Positions 26,417-35,140 of a stretch of DNA of 51,915 bases are shown piece by piece (position 1 is the first letter of the stretch; each line of letters begins with the position of its first letter). Location: assembly GCA_024762925.1 (NCBI GenBank), contig JANTGM010000033.1:1-51915 (forward strand), read 5' to 3'. Both the position numbers and the translations under genes were made by a program. The stretch is from Kofleriaceae bacterium. GTDB lineage: Bacteria; Myxococcota_A; Polyangia; Haliangiales; Haliangiaceae. Under the pieces are notes generated by a model. The model made no database searches and was not told where the DNA came from. It saw nothing but the letters and a program-made list of their open reading frames with translations.

Positions 26417-27396
26417 GGTTTGGGCTTGTGAACTGTCGAGTACATGCTGCTCTCAACGCTGAACGGGGCTTCGCTGACGTTGGGCGAAGCTTCTGGGGAA
26501 ACTTCTGAGAGTGGTCCCGGCCCACATCCGCCTGCAAGTGCGATTGCCGAGACCGATGCATTGGCGCTCTTCGGTCGCTGGGCCTTGTCCATAAAGAAGC
26601 TCTCCTGCTCCGACGGAAACGCCCCGTTCTTCACATCTGCTGCGTAGGCGTCGACTGCCGTGCGAATTCTGGTGGCCAGGTGTTCGTAGCGCCGCACAAA
26701 GCGAGGCTTGAAGCTGTCGTTCATACCGAGCAAATCGTAGATGACGAGCACTTGACCATCACAGTCTGGGCCCGCACCGATGCCAATCGTCGGAATGTCC
26801 AAGGTCTCACTGATCGTTTTGGCGATGACGCTGGGAATGCCTTCCAGTACGAGCGAGTAGGCCCCCGCTTCTTGAAGGGTCAGCGCATCCTGCAAGAGCT
26901 GCTCGGCCTCACCGTCGCCACGCCCTTGCACCTTGAATCCCCCCATGGTGTGCACACTTTGTGGCGTGAGGCCAATGTGGCCCATGACGGGAATGCCGGC
27001 GGATACGAGTTGAGCGACGAGGTCTGCGTGCTGTGCCCCACCTTCGAGTTTTACTGAGTGCGCACCGCCTTCTTTCACAAGTCGTCCCGCGTTGGCCATC
27101 GCCTCTTGAATGGAGGATTGATAGGACATGAAGGGCATGTCGCCAACGATGTGTGCCCGCTGCGTGCCTCGTGCAACAGCGCGGCAGTGGTAGATGATGT
27201 CCTCCAGTGTGACCGGCAGGGTGGTCTCGTGGCCTTGTACGACCATTCCCAGTGAGTCACCTACCAACAGCAAGTCAATCTGGCTCTCGTCCAGCAGCTG
27301 GGCAAAGGTGGCATCGTATGCGGTGAGCATAGTGATCTTCTCACCGCGCTTTTTCATGGAATCCAAGGTGTGGATGGTGACCTTCTTGGTCTTCAT
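26413..27396 (-). CDS. panB: 3-methyl-2-oxobutanoate hydroxymethyltransferase, extended
   Basis: PanB makes ketopantoate from 2-oxoisovalerate with methylene-tetrahydrofolate. The 327-residue product has the core motifs [50 protein letters not shown] and [15 protein letters not shown]. The usual length is about 265-280; here a tail of some 50 residues (Ser-, Pro- and Ala-rich, including [18 protein letters not shown]) follows the core. The start at 27396 has a purine-rich GAGGGCGGA ahead; the upstream frame is not used. It forms an operon with panC. Confidence 0.96.
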   Translation of the reverse strand: MKTKKVTIHTLDSMKKRGEKITMLTAYDATFAQLLDESQIDLLLVGDSLGMVVQGHETTLPVTLEDIIYHCRAVARGTQRAHIVGDMPFMSYQSSIQEAMANAGRLVKEGGAHSVKLEGGAQHADLVAQLVSAGIPVMGHIGLTPQSVHTMGGFKVQGRGDGEAEQLLQDALTLQEAGAYSLVLEGIPSVIAKTISETLDIPTIGIGAGPDCDGQVLVIYDLLGMNDSFKPRFVRRYEHLATRIRTAVDAYAADVKNGAFPSEQESFFMDKAQRPKSANASVSAIALAGGCGPGPLSEVSPEASPNVSEAPFSVESSMYSTVHKPKP

Positions 27397-27589
27397 TCCG
27401 CCCTCTTTTCTTTTGGTGTCGTTGTTGAGGTTTGGAGGCAGAGCCCAAGTCCCGGTCTCCGCAGCGCGATGCTGCAAACGATCCAAGCTCACACGGCCTG
27501 CGTGGCTTTACTTACACGCAAAAGTCTATACTGGCGGGACTCGCTTCAGCACAGTGATTCAACAGGTCAATCGAGGTACCGCTGTGATT

Positions 27590-28840
27590 CTAATCATTTG
27601 GAGTGCCCAAGATCATGAATTGGGCTGTACCATGGCCGCCGATCAGGCCGCTCTGCTTTGGCATCCGAATCTTGCGAGCGGCCGATTCCAGGCATTCCAC
27701 AATTTTGTTGAGGGAGGTTCGCTCCACGTCGGCCTTGGCGCTGATGGCGGCACGTGCCTGGTGTTTGGTGCTCGGTCGCGTGAGGGCGCCAGAAAGCGTG
27801 ATGGTCGCAAGCACTTGGGGGTAGCCAGTCACGCAAGCCGCCAATGAACCCTCACTCTCTTGAATCGCGGCGCGCAGGGGGGCGAGTGACCACTGGGCCG
27901 ACCCAGAGACATGCAATTTCGCTGCAAGTTCTGGCTTAGCGGTGCGACGCAGGTGGCTCTTCGCATGACTTGCCCACGGTGACTTCGGGGCTAGACTAAG
28001 AAAACGTCTGAAGCTGTACAGTGCCCATGGCAGATTGCCTTGCGCTTTGTAGGCGAGCCCAAGGTAATACAGCTCTTCTGTTGGCGGGGCGTAGATTTTG
28101 TCGCTGGAATGAAGGGTCGTGAGACTAGAGTCTCGCGATGTGAGTCGAGAGAGAAGCGAGCGTGACTCGCCCAACCTCTCCGCGCGGTCGAGGGCTACTG
28201 CTAGTGTGAACTCCGTTTCGCGAAGCAAGTCGCGGGACCGGTTTTGTGCCAGCGTCCTGGCCCGCTGGAGCGAGAAGATTGCCTCGTCGAGCCGACCTAG
28301 TGCCATGAGTGCCTCTCCAAAGCGAAGCTGCGTCTCTGCCGATTCGAACTCTTGCGTGATGAGTCGGCGAAAGTGTTTCACCGCTCCTTCGAATTCTTCT
28401 GAGTAGAGAAGACAGATTCCGAGGTTCTTGCCTAGGGCATCGCCTCCTGCGCCCTTTGGTGTAAAGCCGGGATCGAGGGCAAACGCCTTGCCGTAAAACA
28501 GGGCGCACTGCTTCCAGTTGCGCTTGGCCTTGTAGTGTCTGCCGATTCTGTATTGGACCTGCGGGTCCTTGGGCTTGAGTCTGGCCGCACGTTCGAGGAT
28601 AGGCAGGGCCGAATCGCGCTGGCTGGCCATGCGACTGTTCTGGAGTTCCTCAGCTTGCGCTAGTAGCTCGTCGAAGTTGCCATCAAAGCCGTGAAGCACG
28701 TGTTCCCAGAACTCACTGTACTGCTCCGCCTCAGAGTCTTTGTCGATGAGTGGGGCGTGTGTCCAACTCTGTGCACTCGTGGTCGCAGCAAGAACCGTCA
28801 AGACGATGGCGGCGCAACCAAGCACGCACAAACGTCTCAA
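27590..28840 (-). CDS. secreted TPR protein with AgmX/TonB-like C-terminus
   Basis: A 416-residue protein with signal peptide (MRRLCVLGCAAIVLTVLAATTSAQ). About five TPR units run from residue 70 to 320 (for example ILERAARLKPKDPQVQYRIG and LGICLLYSEEFEGAVKHFRR). The C-terminal part, from AACVTGYPQVLATITLSG to VECLESAARKIRMPKQSG, resembles the TonB-like domain common in myxobacterial AgmX/PglI proteins. The start is TTG 28840, chosen because it overlaps the previous stop by four bases (TTGA). A periplasmic scaffold role is inferred. Next downstream is panB after 193 bases. Confidence 0.78.
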   Translation of the reverse strand: MRRLCVLGCAAIVLTVLAATTSAQSWTHAPLIDKDSEAEQYSEFWEHVLHGFDGNFDELLAQAEELQNSRMASQRDSALPILERAARLKPKDPQVQYRIGRHYKAKRNWKQCALFYGKAFALDPGFTPKGAGGDALGKNLGICLLYSEEFEGAVKHFRRLITQEFESAETQLRFGEALMALGRLDEAIFSLQRARTLAQNRSRDLLRETEFTLAVALDRAERLGESRSLLSRLTSRDSSLTTLHSSDKIYAPPTEELYYLGLAYKAQGNLPWALYSFRRFLSLAPKSPWASHAKSHLRRTAKPELAAKLHVSGSAQWSLAPLRAAIQESEGSLAACVTGYPQVLATITLSGALTRPSTKHQARAAISAKADVERTSLNKIVECLESAARKIRMPKQSGLIGGHGTAQFMILGTPND

Positions 28841-29829
28841 AACGACCGCCGAATGGGGAAGTTGGGCCTTCGAACGGGCTGACTTGCCGCCTTTGATTTG
28901 ATCGCAGCCAAGTTCTTGCGTGCTTGTTCCGCGAACTGCGACGTTGGAAGGCGCTGCAAGAAGGCCCGGTATGCGGAGGCTGCGAGCCGATAGTCGGAAA
29001 CGCTCTCGGCGCGAATGGCCTCATAGTAGAAAACTTCGCCAGCAGGGACATAGAAGGTGCCATCCATGCGTAGCGCGTTGCCCGAATCCCTCAGTGCGTA
29101 CTTGCGAGCCACTTGGCGCGCTCGATAGCCCTGTCCGTCTCGGTCGAGGGCAACTGCTAGCCCGTAGCCATGAGTGATGTCGTCGCCAAAGTCGAGCGCC
29201 TGCTCGTAGCTAAGAATGGAATCTTCAAGGCGCCCGAGCATCATCAAAAGCTCAGCGCGATTGCTAAGAATTCTTCCGACCTGCACTCGTGTGCTTGTAT
29301 CACTCAGATCGAGCAACGCGAGCTCATTGTTGTAGTCCGAAACGCCCTTTGTGAGGTTGTCCTTGCCGCCTCGTTTGGTTCGGAGGATGGAACGCTGGAA
29401 GTACACGTTTGGCAACCTCGGATCGAGCGGAGCAAGGCGCTCGAATTCCTCGAGGTGATGAATGGCTCGGTCCAAGGCCGACGGCGCTGGGAAGTTGCCT
29501 CGGGTCTGAAACCCTTCGCTGACCATCGCGGCTCGAAAGTGCGCCTCAGCGCTCTTGGGATTGATGGCAATGGCAGCCTCGTAGGCCCGCATCGCTTGCT
29601 CGGCAAAACCCTCTTTCCGATCGTATGGTGTGCGGTAGTGGATGGCTCGCAACGCAAGGCCATCGGCCTGCTCCATGAGTGCTTCGAACTCTGCGGCCTT
29701 CTTGTCAACAGCACCCCAGAAGCTCTTCTTCTCTTCGGCACCCGTGACACTTGGCTCGTCCTCCGCTTGCACGTGTGGCGCGCTGACAGCCAGAGCGCCA
29801 AAGAGCAAGAGAGATCGAAGACCGGTCAT
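28837..29829 (-). CDS. secreted TPR protein
   Basis: A 330-residue protein with signal peptide MTGLRSLLLFGALAVSAPHVQA and about five TPR units between residues 60 and 310 (for example MRAYEAAIAINPKSAEAHFR, YNNELALLDL, LSYEQALDFG). The last 15 residues are basic. The start at 29829 gives the signal; the frame is open 45 bases further. It is coupled to the next TPR gene by a four-base overlap. Both look like paralogues of one type and probably act together in the periplasm; no substrate is suggested by the sequence. Confidence 0.8.
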   Translation of the reverse strand: MTGLRSLLLFGALAVSAPHVQAEDEPSVTGAEEKKSFWGAVDKKAAEFEALMEQADGLALRAIHYRTPYDRKEGFAEQAMRAYEAAIAINPKSAEAHFRAAMVSEGFQTRGNFPAPSALDRAIHHLEEFERLAPLDPRLPNVYFQRSILRTKRGGKDNLTKGVSDYNNELALLDLSDTSTRVQVGRILSNRAELLMMLGRLEDSILSYEQALDFGDDITHGYGLAVALDRDGQGYRARQVARKYALRDSGNALRMDGTFYVPAGEVFYYEAIRAESVSDYRLAASAYRAFLQRLPTSQFAEQARKNLAAIKSKAASQPVRRPNFPIRRSF

Positions 29830-29886
29830 AGGGCACAAGAGTCTAGCGCGGCCCTGGCGTCCAGGCACTCGCAAACACCAGTTTGC

Positions 29887-31065
29887 CTAGGGCTGAGCGA
29901 CCAATCGCCACGCTTGCACAGCATTGCCGTCTTGGGCGATGGCGATGATCTCGCTGCCTGCATTCACAACCACTTCGGTGCCGGCAGGTGCGCCAAACCG
30001 GGTATCAGACCAAGTGTTGGCCATGGGATCGAAGAAGTACAAGACGCCTTCGGAATCAGCAACCCAGATTTGTGGGCCAAGGTTGCCCATGGTCTGAGGC
30101 CGGCCCATCTCGTTAGGGGCGTTGGCGAGTTGCATCCAGTTTGGAGTGCCCGTCTGATGGGAGAGCATTTGCACCCCGCCGTTGTTTTGGGGGGTTGCGA
30201 TAAAGGAGAGTGGCATGTTGGGAACCGCGTGAGCAGCCGCATTGTCCATAAGTACGGGGGGCTCTCCTGGTTCGATTTCCTGTAGCGAACTGCTGAGATC
30301 AATTCGAAGCGCGTTGTTCTGGTTGTTTCTTCCGCCAAAGAGCAGAATGCTGCCGCTCACGCTGTCAAAGGTGCCCCCTGCTTCGCCTCGGCGATTCGCG
30401 CTGTCATACGCATCAAAGTTCTCCCAACGTTGCTCATTTGTTCTGTAGCGCATCCCCTCATTACCAAGGAGGAAGACGTCAATTCCATCGGAAACAATCG
30501 ACTCAGTGAACCCGCATGCACAAAAATCGCCGGGGAGACTTGGTGGCAGGGGAAGTTCAGGACCAAATTGCTTCAATAGGGGGTCGTATGAGCGCCAGAA
30601 GATCGCAGGGACCAGGTTTGTTTCCGGGCCAAAGAAGACTTGCCCATTCGCGAACACTCCCAAAGTGCCAAAGCCATCGGGGTTGAGATTCACGTTTTCG
30701 AGGGTGGCTTCAAGGGACCAGACCTCGGTGCACGTCTCGCCATCGCCTGTGTGGGTCGCGTTGCAGACGCATGCTCGATCGCCGGGCCTATTGATACAGA
30801 GCGCGTTTTCGTCGCAGCCACCGTTCGCCGTTTCGCACTCGTCGATGTCGTTGCAAGTCTGGCCATCCCCCTCATACCCAGGACTACACTCACAGCTGTC
30901 TTGGGCATTGCAGAACGCATTGTCACCACAATCTGGTGTGCAGGTGCCAATATCGCCGCCATCGCCATTTTTGACACCGCTATCGGTGCTTGGGTTGACC
31001 AGTTCCCCGCATCCAAGTGCCGCGAACGATAGTGAGAGAAGAGCCGCATAAACAAAGCGCTGCAT
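29887..31065 (-). CDS. EGF-domain lipoprotein with kelch-like region
   Basis: A 392-residue lipoprotein: signal MQRFVYAALLSLSFAALGC (lipobox ALGC). Residues about 42-72 form one EGF-like domain (CTPDCGDNAFCNAQDSCEC) and about 73-112 a second of calcium-binding type (DIDECETANGGC). The rest, about 115-392, shows repeats of the kind GGTFDSVSGSILLFGGR, as in kelch or other propellers. Such chimaeras are exposed on the cell surface in myxobacteria and may mediate contact or adhesion (inference). It is 57 bases upstream of the TPR pair on the same strand. Confidence 0.82.
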   Translation of the reverse strand: MQRFVYAALLSLSFAALGCGELVNPSTDSGVKNGDGGDIGTCTPDCGDNAFCNAQDSCECSPGYEGDGQTCNDIDECETANGGCDENALCINRPGDRACVCNATHTGDGETCTEVWSLEATLENVNLNPDGFGTLGVFANGQVFFGPETNLVPAIFWRSYDPLLKQFGPELPLPPSLPGDFCACGFTESIVSDGIDVFLLGNEGMRYRTNEQRWENFDAYDSANRRGEAGGTFDSVSGSILLFGGRNNQNNALRIDLSSSLQEIEPGEPPVLMDNAAAHAVPNMPLSFIATPQNNGGVQMLSHQTGTPNWMQLANAPNEMGRPQTMGNLGPQIWVADSEGVLYFFDPMANTWSDTRFGAPAGTEVVVNAGSEIIAIAQDGNAVQAWRLVAQP

Positions 31066-31192
31066 ACATAGAACGTACTGCAGTGGCGATGTTGGAGCAA
31101 GAGGGGAACTCTGAACTGGTGTCGGGTCCAGAATGGTTGAACGACGATCGCGACGGGAGTTCGTTCACTGGGAAGTCGCGAACAACGAGCTT

Positions 31193-31263
31193 GCTGGGGC
31201 AAGTGAGGCGCTGAGCAACGCAGAGCCGAAGGCGTCCAGTGGGCGAAGAACCGAGCGAGCGCG
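31193..31263 (+). repeat. diverged copy of the CTAG-bounded repeat
   Basis: GCTGGGGCAAG (31193-31203), CAGAGCC and TCCAGTGGGCGAAGAACCGAGCG follow the order of the copy at 51781 but with many changes. It faces the copy at 31286 head to tail in opposite orientation. The whole region 31066-31417 holds no gene. Confidence 0.5.
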
Positions 31264-31285
31264 AGCAAGAGTCTTGACTCAGGCT

Positions 31286-31393
31286 CTAGTGCGCGATTCA
31301 TGAACATAGAACGCGCTCACTCGTCTTCTCGCCCGCTGGAGAGACTGGCTCAGCCAGTCTTCTTCGTTGTTCCTCGGTCGCTTGCCCCACTAG
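31286..31393 (-). repeat. CTAG-bounded repeat, copy A
   Basis: Minus-strand copy of a roughly 105-base element shared with 50479-50634 and 51781-51882. Both ends are CTAG. It contains a hairpin, AGACTGGC-TCA-GCCAGTCT (31342-31360), and the terminal motif CTAGTGCGCGATTCAT. It ends 25 bases before the thioesterase-like gene. No transposase is linked. Confidence 0.85.
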
Positions 31394-31417
31394 AGGAGGC
31401 TCCGAGGTGGAGAGTGT

Positions 31418-32320
31418 ATGATCGGGGCTGTTCCGATGTCCTACCTGCCCCAGATCCCCGATGTGGCCGAGGTTGTGCGAGCCAAAGCCACCTTGGCGAT
31501 GCGGTACGAAGATGTTTGCCAAGACGGTCGCCTGATGACGATTGGAATGCCCCATGCGCTGAGCAGTTTGTGGCGCGAGAGCATACGGGCCATGCCGATT
31601 TGGGCGGCTCGGAAGGTGGGAATAATTCCTATCTTGGCGCAGATGTGGATGCGCGGCACCGACGAACGTGTGCACGTGGGCAAGCCGTCGCACTGTGAAG
31701 GGGAGGCCCTGCTTGCGCACACCAAAGACGAAGCGGGAAATGTTGGTCGCATCGTCTTGGACATGCGGGCGCGTCTCTACGGGACGCGTGGAACTGTTCT
31801 CGGGCCCGAGCCCGAGGGAGATGGCGAGGTGGTGTTGTGCGGCGAGGTCTTTGCACGGCATGTATTCACCAAGCTTTTTGCGCCGCCCGGGGATAGGCGG
31901 GTGCGCAAACTAGAAGTGCCGGGTGTGCCCGATGTTCCGCCCTGTGAAGTCTCTTGGATCGACGTCTCTGCAATGTTGCCTGCGCCGCCAGACGCCACGT
32001 GGATCGACCCCGAGCCTCGCAAGGCGCGATACGAACCGCGTTTTGGGCCCCAGCACTGCGATTCAAACCAACACGTCAATTCGCTTGTGTATCCCCGCCT
32101 TTTCGAGGACGCCGCGCAGGTTCGGTTTGGCGAAATTGGTGCCGGCTATGACAAGCTCTCTCGAGAGGTGGCTCTCAATTTTCGAAGGCCCTTCTTTGCA
32201 GGCCAACGTTGTGTGCTTAGTCTACAGGCCTTTCGAGATGGTGAGACGCTAGGCGTCGATGGAAACGTCGTTGGGGATGGCGAGAAAACGCACTGCGATG
32301 TGTTCATGCGTTTTCGGTGA
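31418..32320 (+). CDS. acyl-ACP thioesterase-like double hot-dog protein
   Basis: A 300-residue cytoplasmic protein. The C-terminal half has CDSNQHVNSLVYPRLFEDA, matching the conserved D-x-NQHVNN-x-Y block of acyl-ACP thioesterases; the N-terminal half starts with a weaker hot-dog signature (LAMRYEDVCQDGRLMTIG). It would release fatty acids from acyl carrier protein or act on a related thioester. Length fits the plant FatA-like type. The ATG at 31418 has GAGGTGGAGA upstream; an internal ATG at 31436 is possible. It stands alone, next to a repeat element. The exact substrate is unknown. Confidence 0.8.
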   Translation: MIGAVPMSYLPQIPDVAEVVRAKATLAMRYEDVCQDGRLMTIGMPHALSSLWRESIRAMPIWAARKVGIIPILAQMWMRGTDERVHVGKPSHCEGEALLAHTKDEAGNVGRIVLDMRARLYGTRGTVLGPEPEGDGEVVLCGEVFARHVFTKLFAPPGDRRVRKLEVPGVPDVPPCEVSWIDVSAMLPAPPDATWIDPEPRKARYEPRFGPQHCDSNQHVNSLVYPRLFEDAAQVRFGEIGAGYDKLSREVALNFRRPFFAGQRCVLSLQAFRDGETLGVDGNVVGDGEKTHCDVFMRFR

Positions 32321-32351
32321 CGTTCTAGACTTGCTCTATTGGAAGGTGTTC

Positions 32352-32584
32352 GTGCGGGCAAGTAAAACTCTTAGGTTCCTCCCGCTGGCGTCTCTCGCTG
32401 CCTGGGGCTTCAGTTGTGGGCTGCCTTCTTCGGGGACATAAGGCACCTTCGGTGGGCCGAACCCAAGCTCCACACTGCCGGCATCTACAGGCGCGGAGGT
32501 AAGGTCATCAAGGTGCCAAGCGGCTGCACGGCAATCGAGATGTGCACCAACGAACGCGCCGATGCGCTGGTGTCAGCGCCCTAG
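32352..32584 (+). pseudogene. possible frameshifted remnant of a small lipoprotein gene
   Basis: From GTG 32352 a frame reads LRFLPLASLAAWGFSC, a typical lipoprotein signal, but stops at 32439-32441 after GLPSSGT. From about 32428 another frame is open to TAG 32582 and codes GIYRRGGKVIKVPSGC and TAIEMCTNERADALV, which looks protein-like. One base gained or lost near 32430 would join both into a protein of about 77 residues. Its end overlaps the convergent gene at 32573 by 12 bases. Sequencing error or chance cannot be excluded. Confidence 0.3.
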
Positions 32585-34279
32585 CCAAGCTTCGACTTGT
32601 TCTTTGGCTCGCAAGTCATCAGCGCCAAGTTCGAGAAATCGCTGAAGTAGTGCGCGACCTGCCAGCTCATCATCATCATCCTGGGCAAGCTGACCTGCCA
32701 GGAGAAGCGCCTCAGGAAGCGTCGGACTGCGAGCAAGTGCCGCTGCCGCCAATTCGCGCGCTCGTCCGCGCTTGCCGGCGTTGCGAGCAGCGCGGGCACG
32801 GGTAAGGAACGCTCGAGCCTCGCGTGTAGCCTGGCGCGCTCCTTGGGATTCTTCTGATGCCTTGATGTCTGGTGGTGGTGCGGAGCGGCCGCTCTCGCCG
32901 GCAAGTTCATGCCGCAAGTCGATCGCCCGAAACGCGCCACTTGCATCTCCGGTTTCGGCCACCCAGAGAACCATGCTGCTCATGTCGAAGATGGCGCTCT
33001 GCACGCTCTGGGGGTCATCAATCGCTGCCCGATGACCAAGAGAGAGATGCGAGCCTGCACTCGAGGTCTGATCACGAAGCACATCCGCCACCTCGCCAGC
33101 ATTTGCATGAGGGCGTCGCAGTCGCTGCTGGGCTCGTTTTTGTCTGAGCAACATGGGGCGCGCCCGACGGCTCCGCTCGAGCATGGGATCCTCTTTGAAT
33201 TTCGCGCCCTCAAAGGTATCGACAATCGCAGAACTGCCTTCGCCTTGGCGCACATCGGTGGCGCTTGGGCTGCGTTCGACGACAGCCCAGCTGCGAGTAC
33301 TGCCGTCGACAAGCACAAAGACTGCACTTCCGAGGATGGTGGCTTTGCGCAGAATGGCGATGGCTTCGTCGAGCGTTTGTGCGTGCTCTAAGACTTCTTT
33401 CGCGAGAAGCGTGCTGGGTTGAGCCTCACGGGTGAGCCGCACATCAGTGCTGCGAACATTGTGCAGAAAAACTCCTAGGCTCGACGCATTGACACCGCTG
33501 AAGACGCCCACCAATCCGGGGTATCCCAGACTCGCGTGGGCGAGCGCATCCGCTGGTCGCGAAATGTGCAAAAGAGGGCGATTGCGAATTGCCTCGCCGC
33601 CATCTTCGAGACCGGGCATAGCCAAGGTTCGCGTCACCATCAGCCGATTGCCTTGCTCACTTGCAATCGGCGCGATGAGCGTTAGCGCCCGAGTGAGTGC
33701 CCACATGCTAGCTCCAGAACTCTGCGGAGCCGGAGCACCCACGTCAAAGACTGCGCTTTGCCGCACCATGTTCTCGTAGCCCAGGCTCACTCCGCTTTTC
33801 TTTGCAGCGCGAACCAAGGCAGCGAGTTCAACGAGCTGGTGACCAGGAATGCCATCGTCCAATGTCCGCCATCGCCAGCGCAGTCGAATGTTCTGCAGAC
33901 TCTCACCAAAGAGCCCATCTCGACTGACACTGCTTGTCACATTCCTTCGCAGGGATTCTTGAATGTCGTCGATTTGCCGAGCGAGGAGTCGACCGTGTTG
34001 GGCGCCAACGTCGCTCACGGTTCCGCTGGTGTGCAGCACGCCCAAGGGGCCTTCGTAGCGTAGCGTTGCGTTGTCAAAGTGGAGCCCCTCTTCTGGCGAG
34101 GTGGCATTGACATGAAGAGCTCCCTTGGGTGTCTTGGTATCTGGGTGGGCGTAGCTGGAAACGCGCCGGTACAAGATGTAGGCAACTGTCAGACTCACGG
34201 TGAGCAGCACAACGAGGGAGACCCACGTGCGCACAGAACGCGCCTTGCTTGGTCGCCGGGTTCCGATTAGCTCGCTCAC
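32573..34279 (-). CDS. membrane-anchored Ntn-hydrolase-like (C45/AAT-type) protein
   Basis: A 568-residue protein with one N-terminal membrane segment (about 19-37) and the rest outside the cytoplasm. The region about 75-420 resembles the acyl-CoA:6-aminopenicillanate acyltransferase (C45) family: GTVSDVGAQHGRLLARQI, GYPGLVGVFSGVNASSLGVFLH and a following VEHA-like helix. The expected GC(T/S) nucleophile appears as GAS (189-191, SSGASMWAL), so the catalytic Cys seems absent. A C-terminal helical part (about 480-568, TPR-like LAAAALARSPTLPEALLLAG) follows. It starts at a GTG. Divergent from the barrel-like gene at 34398. Confidence 0.6.
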   Translation of the reverse strand: MSELIGTRRPSKARSVRTWVSLVVLLTVSLTVAYILYRRVSSYAHPDTKTPKGALHVNATSPEEGLHFDNATLRYEGPLGVLHTSGTVSDVGAQHGRLLARQIDDIQESLRRNVTSSVSRDGLFGESLQNIRLRWRWRTLDDGIPGHQLVELAALVRAAKKSGVSLGYENMVRQSAVFDVGAPAPQSSGASMWALTRALTLIAPIASEQGNRLMVTRTLAMPGLEDGGEAIRNRPLLHISRPADALAHASLGYPGLVGVFSGVNASSLGVFLHNVRSTDVRLTREAQPSTLLAKEVLEHAQTLDEAIAILRKATILGSAVFVLVDGSTRSWAVVERSPSATDVRQGEGSSAIVDTFEGAKFKEDPMLERSRRARPMLLRQKRAQQRLRRPHANAGEVADVLRDQTSSAGSHLSLGHRAAIDDPQSVQSAIFDMSSMVLWVAETGDASGAFRAIDLRHELAGESGRSAPPPDIKASEESQGARQATREARAFLTRARAARNAGKRGRARELAAAALARSPTLPEALLLAGQLAQDDDDELAGRALLQRFLELGADDLRAKEQVEAWLGR

Positions 34280-34397
34280 CGAGGCGGACTGTGCACCGGG
34301 GACATGGCCTGGTCAAATCTGGCGTGGATCTCGCTGCCTCACTGCGATCTGGGCCACAACCGCAGGCGCAAATATCGCGATACACTTGAGCAATCGT

Positions 34398-35045
34398 ATG
34401 AAGCACGCAGCATCGTCACTCTCTCTCGCCTTTGCAGCCATGTCATTCGCCGTCGTCGGTGGAAGCGCCGAGTCGGCCCACGGCGATATCCTCACCGTTC
34501 GGGCGGAAGCAAGGGCTGGCGGCGCGCTCGGCAAGGGCATGTTTGGGGAGCTGAAAGATGAGGCGTTTCACCAAGAGCGCGGCAACCTCTCCTATGGAGT
34601 GATTGCCGGGGCGGAGGTGTTTTTCATCGATGCGTGGATTCAGCACGATCAGTTTATCGGTGATGGCGGCGTGAACGGCACCTGGACCCAATTCATGACG
34701 GGACTCGATATTGAGATCGACTTTGATGATGGCAAGGGGAGTGCGGCAGGTGTCTGGTTTGCCGAGCTGGGCATGGGCATGGGCTTTGGCGTGGGAACAG
34801 GACAGCAGGTCGATCCGCCTCTCGACAATAGTGAGGTCACCGACAAGGGCTTTCTCGTTGAAGGGCGTGGGTTGGTTGGCTATCGGCTGAGCAAACTTCT
34901 CTCGGTGGGAATGAGCGTGCCGGTGCAGTTTGGCTACTTCACGAAGTCGGGCCTCGGCGCCGTGGCAAACAACGTGGACAATCACTACAGTTCTTTTGGA
35001 GGTGCAGCCATGTTCACCTTCCGATCGAACTGGCAGATCAAGTAG
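34398..35045 (+). CDS. putative outer-membrane barrel protein
   Basis: A 215-residue protein with signal peptide (MKHAASSLSLAFAAMSFAVVGGSAESAHG when read in parts). The mature part is Gly-rich with strand-like alternation: LSYGVIAGAEVFFIDAWIQ, FVELGMGMGFGVG-like blocks, LVEGRGLVGYRLSKLLSVGMS and the C-terminal FGGAAMFTFRSNWQIK. This suits an eight-stranded outer-membrane barrel. The start at 34398 begins the signal; the longer open frame back to 34200 runs through the divergent gene. Function unknown. Confidence 0.75.
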   Translation: MKHAASSLSLAFAAMSFAVVGGSAESAHGDILTVRAEARAGGALGKGMFGELKDEAFHQERGNLSYGVIAGAEVFFIDAWIQHDQFIGDGGVNGTWTQFMTGLDIEIDFDDGKGSAAGVWFAELGMGMGFGVGTGQQVDPPLDNSEVTDKGFLVEGRGLVGYRLSKLLSVGMSVPVQFGYFTKSGLGAVANNVDNHYSSFGGAAMFTFRSNWQIK

Positions 35046-35140
35046 CGAGGCGCTCGAGCGCTTTGGAAGCACGGAAGATGGTCCTAGCTCGTCGATTTCG
35101 TAACTTGATTCGATGATTTGCTCATCGTTCCACGTAAGAC

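Noticed and set aside
29170-30285. Plus-strand open frame of 371 codons
   Set aside because: It covers parts of two well-supported minus-strand genes (TPR and EGF proteins) and shows no motif.
34320-34335. TGGCGTGGATCTCGCT before the barrel-like gene at 34398 as a sigma-54 promoter
   Set aside because: Spacing is right, but two conserved bases differ and such matches occur by chance in GC-rich DNA; no activator gene is near.
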